From Syngnathus acus (taxonomy: Eukaryota; Chordata; Actinopteri; Syngnathiformes; Syngnathidae): a stretch of 64,000 nucleotides of DNA. The notes beneath the pieces are model-generated. The model ran no database searches. It was not told the origin of the DNA and was given only the letters and a program-made list of their open reading frames with translations. How positions within the stretch are numbered: position 1 is the first letter of the stretch; each line of letters opens with the position of its first letter. The stretch spans positions 3,906,001 to 3,970,000 of the forward strand of contig NC_051099.1 of the NCBI RefSeq assembly GCF_901709675.1, read 5' to 3'. A program made the position numbers and the translations under genes. Positions 33,401 to 45,510 of the stretch are shown here, piece after piece.

Positions 33401-33714
33401 TCAAGCTACTGTATGGTGGCCTGCCGCCAGCCTCAACCTGAATCTCATTTACAATCGCTTCAAACGAGCTGAGCTCATTCCCGAGTAAGAGTAGTAATAG
33501 TCGAAGTAAAAGGTTTCATTATTGACAAGTGGGCTACAATAGGATGGCAGGTGGCTAGCTGGCCAGCTAGCAGCGGCTAACAGCTGAGTCTCTGGGCGGC
33601 CGTGACGTCACAGCCGCTAACCGGCTTTAGCATAGCTTAGTTGCACCTGGCTTATTCGCGGCCCGCTACTTACGCTTTGTCTACGAGCTCTCGAACCTTC
33701 CACATGTTCAGCAT
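30439..33714 (-). CDS. clint1: Clathrin interactor 1 (epsinR)
   Basis: ENTH-domain adaptor for clathrin traffic between the trans-Golgi network and endosomes. Twelve coding exons (minus): 33674-33714, 33148-33252, 32973-33069, 32579-32687, 32332-32502, 32097-32265, 31810-32020, 31609-31690, 31462-31542, 31104-31369, 30827-31013, and a last exon from 30685. The ENTH domain (about residues 1-150) starts MLNMWKVRELVDKATNVVMN and includes EATNDDPWGPSGQLMGEIAK and LLLLAYLIRNGSERVVTSAR. Later come DLFGAPPPP- and ADLL-type clathrin/adaptor motifs and STWSDPSVDIGLDFL. In the frame carried by the splice phases the protein ends at a stop at 30492-30494 (570 aa). The next frame holds AKPDAFSNLSNFANW, resembling the conserved C-terminal KQDAFANFANFSK of mammals, and stays open to 30439. 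A frameshift in the GC-rich part of the last exon (about 30510-30560), real or from sequencing, is therefore suspected. Confidence 0.92.
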
Positions 33715-33839
33715 CCTCTGCGCGTGGGCGCCCACCCACGCACACACAAACACGAGCGTCCCACTCACGCACACTGCCAGCACGGCCGTGCACGAACAAC
33801 GCCGCCGCACGAGCTTTTCAGTACGTCGCCGTGACGTCA
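33603..33839. promoter_or_regulatory. Two CRE palindromes flanking the clint1 first exon
   Basis: Perfect TGACGTCA palindromes occur at 33603-33610 (first intron) and 33832-33839 (about 120 bp upstream of the clint1 start codon on the minus strand). The upstream copy is a good promoter candidate. Confidence 0.45.
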
Positions 33840-34436
33840 TTAATCACGTCGGCACGCCCAACGAGCTCGCCTGCTGGTTGTCATGGTCACTTCGGCATCC
33901 CCAAAAGTCTTTTTTTTTATCTTTCATCCTTTCCTCAGAGATGCTTTTTTTGCATCCTTACCTGAAGGCTACTTTGTTACCTTCCTTGCCTCGGGCCTAT
34001 TTAGTTCATGCTAGGTGATACTCAGACGTTAATGCTGGAAATTAACAGCTTGAAAGTTTCTTTGCTATTGATTTGCTGCATTTTTTGATGGATAATTGAA
34101 TTTGAACTTTTATTGGCTTCAATGTATTTTTTGGAGGGATTCCCATTCACATTTTGATTCAATTTGCGGTGCTTTCCTCTTGAGTATGCAGCCCAAATGC
34201 TGTCCTGTTATCTTTTGTGCACGTTAAAATGAAGTCCAAGAATCAAAATAAAATCAGTCAAGTCAATGATGCTCAACAAGTTTAATGTGCAGACGTAGAA
34301 GCGGTAATCAGTGCTTTTTTTAAGTTGCCATTGAAACGAAACGTGATAAATAAACTAATCCAAAGGTCATAGTTGAATAAGAAAAAAACAGTTTGGTGAA
34401 AGTTGAGTGCTTGTTGAGCTGGACAACACTTGACCT
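33715..34436. other. clint1 promoter and cct6a 3' UTR
   Basis: No coding exon found. The right end lies beside the cct6a stop. Candidate minus-strand poly(A) signals for cct6a are... none; for its gene the signals lie left of 34437, at 34278-34283 (ATTAAA) and 34109-34114 (AATAAA). The left end, near 33715-33900, is the clint1 promoter region. Confidence 0.45.
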
Positions 34437-37400
34437 TTAACCTTTGAGGGAAGACATTCCGGCACGCATGATCTCATCCACCAACAGGATGTTGCTGGCG
34501 ATCACCGTGCTACACACACACACAAATGGAAAAACTGTTAAGAGCAAGAACCAAGATGTGGACGATGTCACGGACGTGGACGGTTTGCTCACCAAGAGTG
34601 AAGAAGTTGCTTCTTGACACTGTAGTTGTCCCAAACGCCCGCCTCGCCCGCCACCATCGGCTCCCCTGAAAAACACACACGCTCGCTTTTCACATTGTGG
34701 ACACAAAATCTTTCCATGTCTCGGCCTCTGGGCTGTTTTGCAAACACTGCCAACATGAGATGATGGCCAAAGATAGCACCTACTGGTTGTCATGGTAACA
34801 ACAAAAGCCCACTGACACACCTTACACATGCGGATGTGTTCTGGTGTATGGAAAAAAAAAAAAAAAAGTTCTGTAGAACTGCTTTCGATTTTTGTTCCTT
34901 GTGGCATTTTGTCAAGCACCTCAGAGATGTTCACAACACACTTGGCCCCTCTTAATTGTTTTTCTTGTTTTCTTTATAGGAGTGTCGTGTTGTCACCTGT
35001 GCTGAGGTCGACGCCCACCAGCTGTCCGGACTCCTTATACTCAGTCTGCAGCTTCAGGAGAGTTTCCTGAGGGTCGTACCCAGAGTTGTGGGCCAGAACC
35101 TGTCGGGGGTGGGGGGGGCATCGGGTTATTTCAGGAACAGATGAGGACGAGTCAAAGAAAAGGGACGATGCAGCGGTGGTGACGCGGACCTTGGGAATGA
35201 TGAGGAGGGCGTCGGCGAAGGCCTGCACGCCCAGTTGAGCTCGTCCCTTGACGGAGGCCTTGTGCTTGATCAGCGCGTCCGCCAGGGCCACCTCCAACGC
35301 ACCCGCGCCTGCCACCACGCAACCTGACAGCAACCAAAAATAAAAGTTCCTTTCACCATCACATCTTTCTCATCTGGCTTCATGGGCTAAACTGCACTCT
35401 CACCATCCTCCAGGGCGTTCTTGACGGCGCGCAGGCCGTCCCTGACGGCGTCTTTGATTTGCGTGAGCGTGTGCTTGTTGGGCCCTTTGATCAACAGCGT
35501 GACCGAGCGTGGGTTGCTGCACTTCTCCACAAAGGTGAACTTCTCCTCACCCTGCAAACACCAAAAGCCAAATGGCCGTTAGGGGGACTGTCGGCTGCTC
35601 TTGTCCGCGACAAACGTTTTTGTAGAAAACTGCTAGATTTAGTTCAACAAGCTTCTTTGCGAGTTCACATCGACGTCACTCACCAGCGTGTGCTCGTACA
35701 CAAGCCCGGCGCGGCCCAAACATTCGGGTGTCAGGTCGTCCACAGAGTTCATGGCGATGCCGCCGCACGCCAGCGTCAGCCTGCCGTTCCAGAAAAACAT
35801 CAACGCGTCAGCACGCGACATCTTTTTGTGGACACTCGTACACGAGACTGTGTGGACTCTATTGAACTTTGACCTTTCCATGTTCCTCCTTTTGGCTCTG
35901 CGCAGGGCGACGATGCCTTCCTTGGCGAGGGCGTCCAGCGAGTATGGGTCGATGCCCTGAAGCGCAGAAAGAGAGCATTATGGTGGCGCACGAGAGGCGG
36001 TGGCCATTGTGGTGCCGTGATGAATACATGTCAGGGGGACAGGGGGCCCCCGCATGCAGAGGTACACGTCACACTTTCTCTAGCACAGTCATGTGACCGG
36101 AAAGCGCCACGGGGTCGGCGCTTCTCGGGTGTTCGCCATGCCGTCTACGGGGATGCTTTTAGCGGCGGGGTTTACCTTCTGGTTGATGACGACGAAGCCC
36201 GCATCGCCATCGGGACACACGCGCTTCTTCAGCTCGATGATTTTGCGCACGCGATCGATGATGAACTTCCTCTCGGCCTCCACAAACTTCTCACGCTCTC
36301 CGGCGCTCTTGTAGAAAAAGCCCGAGTTGACCTCGGTCTTCTCGTACTCCAGCGACACGTTGCACGTCAGCACAAAGGCGTTCTCCACACGCTTCTTCAT
36401 GTCAGGGTGCCTGGCGCCGTGGTCCAGAACCAGCCCTCGGATTAGCCTGTGGACATGCAAACGACAGCGTCAGGTCTCACTTGGAAAACGGCGCCTAGGT
36501 TTGAGAGGTGCGCTAGCCCCTCCGCTGTCCCGCCTCCTGGTTGAGAAGAAAGGAAGGAGCTCACTCACTGTGTGTCGCAGTCCGTCTTGTGTTTCATCTC
36601 CATGATCTCCACCATGTACAAGTCGATGGGCTCGTTGGGCTTGGCGATGGTCAGCACGGCATCCACCACCGCCTGCGTCACATTTACAATTCACACACCT
36701 CAGATGACATCCGAGGACACAGGTGGGGGAAGGAAAACTATTGCAGAGGATAACGGGATATATCGCCAACGACAAGTGATTGCATTTGCATATGCTTGTA
36801 AAAGGAGTTGGTGAGCGTAACCTCAGTGAGGAGGTCAGCCAGCTCGGCGTGGACTTTGGTCCTGAGGGAGGTCCGAGCCACAGCTATGAGGGTCTCTCTG
36901 TCCATCTGCCGCGTCACCTTCACCTGCTCCAGCACGGCCAGAGCCTTCTCCTTGGCTGCATCGAAGCCCTCGGCAACGATCCTCGGGTGAAGACCCTGAT
37001 TGAGGGGCGCGTGAAGGTACGTCAGCCCAAATACGTAAACAAACAAAATCGGACGCCTGTGGTGTTTGAATAGGTACCTCCGAAACGTAGAGGTCGGCCT
37101 GCTTGAGCAGCTCGCCGATAATGAGGACGTTGGAGGTGGTCCCGTCTCCCGTGATGTCATCCTGGGCTGTGGCAACCTTGGCAATGAGAGACGCTGTCGG
37201 GTGCTGAATTTGCTGAGAAAAACAAACGATCCAAAACAAAGGTGTGAATTGAATAAGGATTCAAATAAAAACAATGCAAGTTAAACAAAAAAGGCAGTAG
37301 GGGGAGGGGGAGCAGTCAAATGCGAGTCCAAAGTGGTCAATTACCATCTCATGTAAGAGGACGTTTCCGTCTTTGGTCAGCTTGATGTCTCCTGATCCAG

Positions 37401-37996
37401 AAACCAACCTGTACACGCACAACAAAAAAGCTTTATTGTAACCTATCAAAGACCCCATCGAAAAGCCGAAACAATTCAAACATTGCATGAAAACATTCAA
37501 ATCATTGATGGTTGGGAAATCGTAGCATCTTTTGCAAGAGACGATGAAGCTGATGCTAAGTTTAGCATGTTTAGCATGATCATGACGGGGCAGGGAGGCA
37601 ACGTGCGTCGACACAGGGTTAGCATTTCTTAGCGTAGGCTATGCTAAAAAAAAAAATCACCAACTTCCGATAACTTTACGCAAAAGAGAAAAAAACTAAA
37701 CGGAAATGCAGTTCCTACTTCCAGGTGAGATTGCACGATTAACATTCGTTAAGAATGTGGGGTCCAATACGAGAGCTACTTAGCAACTTAGCTTAGCCTA
37801 GCCTAACCTAGCATTGAGCAGGAGCAAAGAACGGCTCGTGGCTTGCGCCCGGTACCGACATCTTCATGGTGCCTTTGGGTCCCAAGTTGCTCCTGAGGAC
37901 GTCCTGTAGCCCCCGAGCCGCGCTGATGTTGACCGCCAGCGCGGCCTGGGCGCGGGCCACCTCCGCCTTGGGGTTCAGAGCTTTCACGGCGGACAT
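34437..37996 (-). CDS. cct6a: T-complex protein 1 subunit zeta (CCT6A)
   Basis: Subunit of the cytosolic chaperonin TRiC/CCT, which folds actin, tubulin and other proteins using ATP. Thirteen coding exons (minus): 37860-37996, 37345-37408, 37078-37212, 36822-36995, 36569-36672, 36176-36446, 35874-35956, 35684-35780, 35404-35551, 35190-35323, 34997-35099, 34593-34665, 34437-34509. They give 531 aa, the same as human. The start is [20 protein letters not shown]. The ATP-site motifs are [11 protein letters not shown] and the group II chaperonin signature [20 protein letters not shown]. Also seen are [20 protein letters not shown] in the apical domain region, [20 protein letters not shown], and the conserved end [16 protein letters not shown]. 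No anomalies. The neighbours nipsnap2 and mrps17 match the human 7p11 order. Confidence 0.98.
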
Positions 37997-38840
37997 GGCG
38001 ACAGCGAACCAACGTGGCGGAGAAGGAAAGAAAGCGAGCGAGGTGCCGTTAAGCGGGACACGCCAACCGGAAGTTAAGAAAAGAAAGAGGCTTCCAGAAG
38101 GCCAACACGTGCTCCCCCTGATGTGTTCATGGAACACGACGAAACTCGGACGTTCGAGAGTCATATCATACATCATATTTTGTTTTCTTTGGTTCTCTTA
38201 CAACCAGGCAAATAACACTAATTCTGCGGGGAATAAATGATTGGAAATACATTTTTGTCAACTTTATAAACTGCAATATGTTCAAATCAATTAAAATGTA
38301 CAGATAAATACATGCATGTTGTAAAGCAAGCATTGTGTGTGCTGTGAAATAATACGAGAGGTGAATTCAGTTGAAGTTTAATTTCATTCTGTACAACTAA
38401 ATCATTCAAGCAGGGATGGTCATACAAGTTAGCACAGTCCCATCTTCTTCCACCCATTAAGTGCCAGCAGCAGCCCCATCACCACCCCATTAGCAGCTCA
38501 ACAAAATCAATAAACTCAGCTCAAAAGACAAACAAACCTGATCAAATCCTCAACGGATTCTACATTTAGGGAAGCTTCAACGTGTTTAATAGAGAAACTA
38601 CAAGCATCGCCAGGGAAACCAGAGTTTAATTATCCTTCTGTTTTTGTGGATTCATTTCAAAAATCAATCAAGTTCATCAGTAATCATTTCTTGGGAAGTC
38701 ATCTTAAGTCTTCCTCAGAGGAGAAGACCATGGTGGTAAAGATGTTTAAGATGCTCACACGTCAGAAGCTCACGCTCCAAGCAAAGCCAACCGGGACACC
38801 CTCCTGGCACCGTCGCCTCCACCGCACGGGGTTGCAAGGC
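37997..38840. other. cct6a promoter and nipsnap2 3' UTR
   Basis: No coding exon seen. The left 200 bp is the cct6a promoter. The remainder is presumed nipsnap2 3' UTR, with minus-strand ATTAAA variants at 38585-38590 and 38625-38630 as possible poly(A) signals. Confidence 0.45.
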
Positions 38841-41444
38841 TCACTTTAAAGGCGAACTCTTCAAGGGAATCATGACTCGAGATTCCATGTGCTGAATAAG
38901 CGGCACTGCAGGAAGAAACCAAACCATCACAACAAAATCCTGACCACTCTCCCACTGAGCCATGGCGTCCAAATAAGAAGCAAATCTGCGGAGCGAGTCG
39001 CCTCACCTGTGTAGTAGACGACCTCGTCCCAGCCTTCTCGCTGCCAGGCTGCATTTCGAATGTTTTCTCTGGACTGCAGATCTTTGTAGGCTGGAAGATG
39101 ATCACAAAATGAAGAGGCAATCCAATGAACACCTGATGCAACCTTGCAAGGCACTCACCCCACAAGTGGTGAACTTGGTACAAATCTCCGATCTGAGAGA
39201 AAAATCCTCCCACGGCTTCCTGGTTCTGCTGGCGGATATCGATGGCGCGCGCCCTGCACAGGGGGAACGGAACATGAGCGGAACGCCAGCCATCAAGGAA
39301 TGAATCACAAAACATTTGTTACGGACAGACGGAATGGTGGACGGACACAGCAAACATCACAACTCCACCGTACAATAAAAAGTGGATGAAATATTGTCGC
39401 GGGACGGACTCACCAATAGTTGCCCCACTCGATCATGGTGCCGGGCTGCAATGCAAACAAACAGAGGGCAGCGCGTCAAGTGATGGGTGGCAGAAGCGAG
39501 CGAGCGTGCAGGAAGCCATTACCCTGAGCTGATACGATCGCAGTTCGTAGATGTTGGGCCCGTCGCGGGGGACTGGCTCATTCCAGAAGCTGAACTCCAG
39601 CAGCAACTGATTCCTGCGGGACAGCAACATCTTCCCGCGCTCCTGCCGGTACTCTGCAAACATCTGGCATGATGCGTGACATCATCATCAGGAATTATCA
39701 AGGTCCACAATGTCAAGCGATGACGGAAGGAGCAAGTGTAATTTTGTCAGCGGTCAACAGGTGGCACCCTTACCTTGTTCTGCCTGAGTTTGCTCATGAC
39801 TTCGGTGAGGGCCGGATAACCTCCTCGATATCGCCACAGGTGCACTGCAACATCAACGAACAAAATTCATCACTGGAATTCAAAGATCCGTTGCTATTGA
39901 TGCTAACCGTTAGCATGTCAATGGTATGTTCAAAAGTCAAAGTCAGCTTTATTGTCAATCCTTCATATGTCAAGACACACAAAGAAACCGAAATTCCGTT
40001 TCCTCTATCCTTATTGTGTTAGCATTAAGCTCACAGGCCACTTTGCTTGTTGTGCAACGATCTTTTTTTGTGTTTAGTTTTCGAGTAAGCTTCAACTGGG
40101 TGGGGCCCAAAACAGGTTGAGGCCTTATCTTGGATTAAGTGCTCACTTGTTGCCGAACTTTAATTTGTCATCGAGCCAGTTCCTTTGAGTTCAGCGCAAT
40201 TATCATATTTCAAGCTTGCGCTCAGCAGAAACGTGATTTCACAAATATGGCTCCCATCTTGAAAACCTGCATGTGTATGCAATATCCTTTTGAGGATGAG
40301 AACCTCTACATTGTCCGAGAAGAAAATCAACTGAATCTGGTCGTACAAATTCTTACAGGACATTGCAATCTCCAGAAACAAAAACTATGTCCACAGCGTG
40401 CCCAAAACCAAACAAGCCAGTGTGTGTGTAACAAAAGAGTTGGCGTCTGACCTGCCTGGTCCTGTTCTCCGTACCATGTGTTCCATGTTCCGACAAGCTC
40501 GCAGGGGTATTCAGGATCGCCGTGGATGGAAGGCAACACGCCCTCACTAAAACCACACGCAGAAGATTGACTTGTGAGCCAGTGACAAGCATACAAAAGC
40601 ACATTACCATAATTGGTTGTAGTCGTCCAGGCATTCGGGCTTGACGTTGTGAACTGCAAAAGTGAGGACGCAAAACAGTTTGGATGGAGAGCGTCCGAGG
40701 AAAGCGAAGATTACGCACAGTGCGCCACTCACACTGGATCTTGTACAAGTTGTTGTCTTCCTTCTTAGCCAGCAGGTGCGAATGGGCGTCCTTGCGCGGG
40801 TCCACCTTTCTCACAAACAGAGACTTAAACCAACTGTCCTGCAGCCCCGACAAGCTCCTGGAACACACAACACAATCATGACACAGTCAGTCAACAATAA
40901 AAGTATGTTAAAACAAAACAAAAAAAGTACAGCGGTCACAGAAGTTAAGCAAAACTGCTTTATCACGTGACTACTGAAGGGGCAAGCCGTGCACTGCACC
41001 AAGTCACAAGAATGTTGACAAGTCAATATTGTGACTTTAAATACACATTGCCAATCACGCCAACTTTTCTGCTACTCGTGCTCGAAGCAAGTGGAAACAT
41101 TTCATGGAGAAACACAAGTCGCCATTGAGTGAGACGGGATCGACATCTCTTCTAGGAACAAGGCTTCTTCTCGGCTAAGGAACGACGTCACACGTTATGT
41201 TAGCTTTAGCCACCGAGGTTAGCCTTAGCTTAGCCACCGAGGACGTCGCTGGAGCTTGACATTGATGCGGCGCCGGAGCGGACTAAACTCTAAATTGACT
41301 TTGTGTGAAGGCCTCGCCCAAGTTGGGGTCGATGAAGACTCACCTGACGGAAACACGAAACTTCCCGCATGTGGCGAGACTTTGGTGTGATAGTTTGATA
41401 CTCGTTAGCCACTTCGGTGCCGTGTGAAGGACTCGCGCCGCCAT
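38841..41444 (-). CDS. nipsnap2: NipSnap homolog 2 (mitochondrial)
   Basis: Mitochondrial NIPSNAP-family protein; in mammals NIPSNAP1/2 act as mitophagy signals on damaged mitochondria. Ten coding exons (minus): 41344-41444, 40733-40857, 40608-40653, 40452-40546, 39774-39844, 39523-39663, 39414-39445, 39159-39253, 39007-39090, 38841-38905, giving 284 aa against 286 in human. The N-terminus [20 protein letters not shown] is a plausible mitochondrial presequence (basic, no acidic residue). Family motifs are [75 protein letters not shown] and [20 protein letters not shown], with the end [10 protein letters not shown]. It is called NIPSNAP2 rather than NIPSNAP1 mainly because it lies between cct6a and mrps17, as in human. 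Confidence 0.94.
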
Positions 41445-41957
41445 CTTGCTTCAGGCTTACGCCCACGGCGGCGGACGGAAGGCTGGTTGGATCAAAACTA
41501 GTCGACAATTGCACACGCTCCGCTTTAGACGTGATCATGTCACTTACACGGGCATCGGGTCAGCTTTGGCATTTCAACAAAAGCATTTTTTTTAAATCCA
41601 CTGATTAATTGAAAACGTATTTGACCTGAGAATGCATTATTATTCATTAGTTGCATAAAACAAATCTGCAGTGCGTGAGCTTTTTATTGTAATCTATTAT
41701 TGAATGATCTCCATAGGACTTGACTATGCAGTTTTGTCATGGAACAAAGCCATAAAAAATACTTCCCAAATACCCCGTTTGAGGTCCGACCAATTAGCAC
41801 TGCCTCATAGTTGTGCAGTTATGTATTCAAATCCAGTGGCATGTTCTCCCAGTGTTGGAGTTGCTTGTCTCTGAGTATGCCAGCTCCCTCTGACACTCCA
41901 GAATTGTGTTCGGAGCGCTCCACAAAATCCTCATACAATGGTCAAACCATCCAAGCA
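41445..41957. other. nipsnap2 promoter and mrps17 3' UTR
   Basis: No coding exon seen. A minus-strand AATAAA at 41683-41688 lies 270 bp after the mrps17 stop. Confidence 0.5.
41683..41688 (-). terminator. mrps17 poly(A) signal
   Basis: TTTATT on the plus strand, 270 bp downstream of the mrps17 stop codon. Confidence 0.5.
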
Positions 41958-42506
41958 TTAATGCGACGTGTCCGCTGAGATGTTCAAGCTTTGCACTTTG
42001 TGGGCCAAAGTCTCGCAGTCGACGTGTAGGTTATCCAGCGGCTCCAGGAATTGGACGCCAGCCACCCGCTTGCCCGTCAGCGGGTCCACGGCACGGCCCA
42101 CCTTGTGGACCACCTCGGCCAGCTCGTGCTTGACGTGTTTGGAGCGCGGCTCGGCCAGAGCCTTGAGCAGCACCACGTCGCCCACTGTGCACTGCTGCTG
42201 TGCGTCGTGCGCAAAGTAAGTCTTCCTCCTGTTGTAGTACTGAACAACATCAACACCAAGAGGAACAGTTGAAACGTTGCTCGCTAACACCATCACCAAT
42301 GTTCACATGACATCACTGCACATACGAGCAGCCACATGTCATTATTCCTATTATTATTATTTGGCCATGCCGTTATTGCATACCTTGAGCAGGTAAGGGT
42401 CGAGCACGAGCCGAGTGACGCGTACTTTTGCAGTCTTGGTCATTTTGGTTCCGATGACTCGGCCGATGATCCACTTGGCGTGCACAGACGCCTGCTTGAC
42501 CGACAT
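41958..42506 (-). CDS. mrps17: Mitochondrial ribosomal protein uS17m
   Basis: Component of the small subunit of the mitochondrial ribosome, S17 family (OB fold, binds 12S rRNA). Two coding exons (minus): 42384-42506 and 41958-42239, giving 134 aa against 130 in human MRPS17. The first exon encodes [20 protein letters not shown] and the [19 protein letters not shown] strand region. The second begins [20 protein letters not shown], where the S17 core GDVV and [20 protein letters not shown] lie, and ends NISADTSH. A perfect CRE palindrome at 42811-42818, about 305 bp upstream of the start, may be part of its promoter. Confidence 0.95.
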
Positions 42507-45432
42507 ACTTCTTCGTCTGTTTCTTTCTGCTCAAACGAAACGAGACCAATGTCAGCCGGAAGTCAGACAAAAGTCAATAGTTTCTGGACGCACTGCGTGC
42601 TAATGCTAATCAACTCTCCGGGGCGTTCAGGCTGCTGTGGTGTTCACGGTAGCCTTGGCTACCAAATGTTTGGAAACGTGGTCGTGACGCGACGTGAGGG
42701 CCAAACTTACGTTTTGAGAGAACCAATTTTAGGAACTACAAGGTCACCCGAGACATCTGGACATGCCCCTGCTCTTCATAGTTCACGATGCAATGCGTGT
42801 CCCAGTTTGATGACGTCATGTACTTCCTACGGCAGAGGAACAGGGACAAACCAGCAATTTGAAAAATTCCGCGTTTGTATCTTAACGTCACAAGCACCAA
42901 AACAATATCAAACATCTTAATTAAGTTCTCAGCACCGATCTATAGACTACATGAAAACGACAATAGAGAGGGAGGGCAAATTTTGAAACACATTATTTTT
43001 TTATTCATATTTAGTATCATGTATGATGTAAATGCATATATCTGTAATTTTTTATTTTTAACGGGCAGATCAAGTAAAGGTAAATATGAGTCTGGCAGTG
43101 AGTCTGGCAGACAGGAAACCCGGAGAGGAGCTTCCTGTGAGCGGCGTGTCGGCCATTTAGGGCAGCGAAAGCCAAGCCAACTTCTTGCCTTCTCTCTTCT
43201 TTTTCTCCAATGACTTCACTCGTGCAATCACGTCATCATGCGCACACGCACCAACTCATTACTATTATGATTGTGATTATCACCCTGCCGCCTTGTATCA
43301 AATATTACAATATTTATCCGCACATAATCTCCTGGCTGACACACAGTGCAAATATTTGCAGAACATGTGACGTTCCACATGTATGTTGTGTTTTCAATAA
43401 CAACACGCTAAGCTCCTTATCACACGTTTGCTACAATAACAACTTTTTGTTCTTCTTCTTTGTCGTCACATTTCCAGATGGGAATGCTTTTTCAAGAGAT
43501 CCAAAAGCGATGATAACCATAGGAAAAAATGCAGATTATATAGTGAACGAGTTTTACGTTTCAGAGTCGCATTTCATCTTTAATCACTACGCTACGCTGG
43601 TCTTTTGAAGCCTTCCTGTCAAACAAAAGCATTGTTGTACTTTGCACTGATTGACGGATGGAAGTCACGTGATTGTACCCCCTAACAGGGAGACTTGACT
43701 TGCAGGTTACCAAATATGGTTCTTATTAATGTCTCCATTCTGCTTTGTGTGTAGGGTGTGGGCGGGGCTAAGCACAGAACGACAGGCAACACATGAAGTC
43801 AATCAAACATCAGTCGAGAGCTCGAGAACAAAGCCAGAAGACACGTGAGACCTTCCTGAGACTCTAATTGAATGAAGTAGATTGCTTCATACGAGAGCTA
43901 GCGGTTAGCATGTTTGGTTCCAACCTCCTTGTGTGGAGTGGCGAGTCAACCTGTTGCCTCTGTGCTGGAGTAGGATTTTTAATACCTCAATGTTGAAGTT
44001 CTGCTCATGATAATGGGAGCAGATGTCACGATTATGTCAAATTTAAAAGGTAAGCAGAGCGCTGACGTAAATTCGGCTTAGCTAAGGGTGTTGCCAGCGT
44101 TGGCGTCCGAAAAGAAGTTACAGTCACGTTCAACTCGTGAAACTGGAGCTTTGTCTCCACACAAACAACACTTGTACAAGTCTTTGCAGTTGTGTGTGTG
44201 TACTGATGTCATAGTGTGACATCATCAGCAAGCGTTCAACCTCATCAATCATTTCAGTTTTGCTGGAAACAAAACGCCGACGATGAAATGTTCAGCTGGT
44301 CAAACATGCTTAAGTGTCCGCCTTCCTGCTTAACAAGCGACTTGACATGACAACTTACAAAACGCACGCATGAAGAAATGTGTCCCAGAAGCTTGTGAAA
44401 ATCACCTTTGTCTTCATACGTAGAGGCCTCGGGTGATGTCACAAGCTTGGCTTCATCCAACTCCGGTGAGCCTCACAAGTGAAAAGTCAAGAAGACCTGG
44501 AACAAAAGCATTGAAAGTGACCATTTAGATGTGGAAGTTCATACAAAGGTCAAAATCTGACTGATTGGTGGTTTGGACAAGACCGCTCTAGCCCTCCGCC
44601 CTCCAACTTGGTGTTTGATGTGCTGTGGCGCGTGCGAGTGGATCAGCACCAACCCGTGTTGGAGGCCCTCAAAGGTCAAAGGTAACAATGTGTTAGCAGT
44701 TTGCTAGACGCAAACATCAAGTCTGGAGGGATTGGGAGATATTCCCTGGGCTGTGACATCATCTCCCTCCCCCCCACACAGTGCTTTACATTTACTCACT
44801 TTGCTTTTCTTTTGTCTTGAGCAGCGACAAACATAATGTGACGTCACACGGCAGCAACAACAACCGTTGCTTTCAAACTTTTTGTTTCACTCCACAGGAT
44901 CATCGTGATTTTCCAAGCTGATCATATAATCGACATGTAGCATAAAGTGCACACGAACATGTTGACGTCAGGCCGAGACTTTACAAGCTGAAGGAAGTCG
45001 GCCGCCGGCCATGCTTCACCTTTTCACTGGCGGTTGCCGCACAAAACTAAATATTTTGCAGACAAGCTGACCCCCACCACGCGTACCCCCCAAAGCACCC
45101 CCCACTACCAACACTCTGCCAAAGAAGCCCCCCCCACACTCCCCCCAGTCGGGACGGCTCACACTTCACGTTAACGTGTTTACAGAGTGTCGTCATTGTG
45201 TGCGGCGGCCAGCAGTGTTGTTCATGCACATACACACGCACTCCTTCACACACCGCTCCTCAAGCAGGTCTTCAACATAAAGCGCCACTTGTTTGCAAAA
45301 AAGAAAAAACAACAACTTTGATTTCATTAAAGGCTTTCAGGGGCCACCAATGACAGAAAAGAAGCAGCTGCAATCTATCGTTTGACACACATACGCGAGT
45401 AAGCTAGCTAGCTCGCTAGCTGGTCATGTCGC

Positions 45433-45510
45433 TATCAGGGCTGCGGCTAACGATTTTATGAATCCATTCATCTTGTCGATTTGTTTTCAATGAATTGATG
45501 ACTCGGGACT
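45433..45510 (+). mobile_element. Dispersed fish repeat fragment
   Basis: The sequence starting CAGGGCTGCGGCTAACGATT and continuing with a GTCGATTTG stretch resembles a dispersed teleost repeat family often seen as CAGGGCTGCAACTAACGATT. It is short and decayed; the family name and borders are uncertain. Confidence 0.4.
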
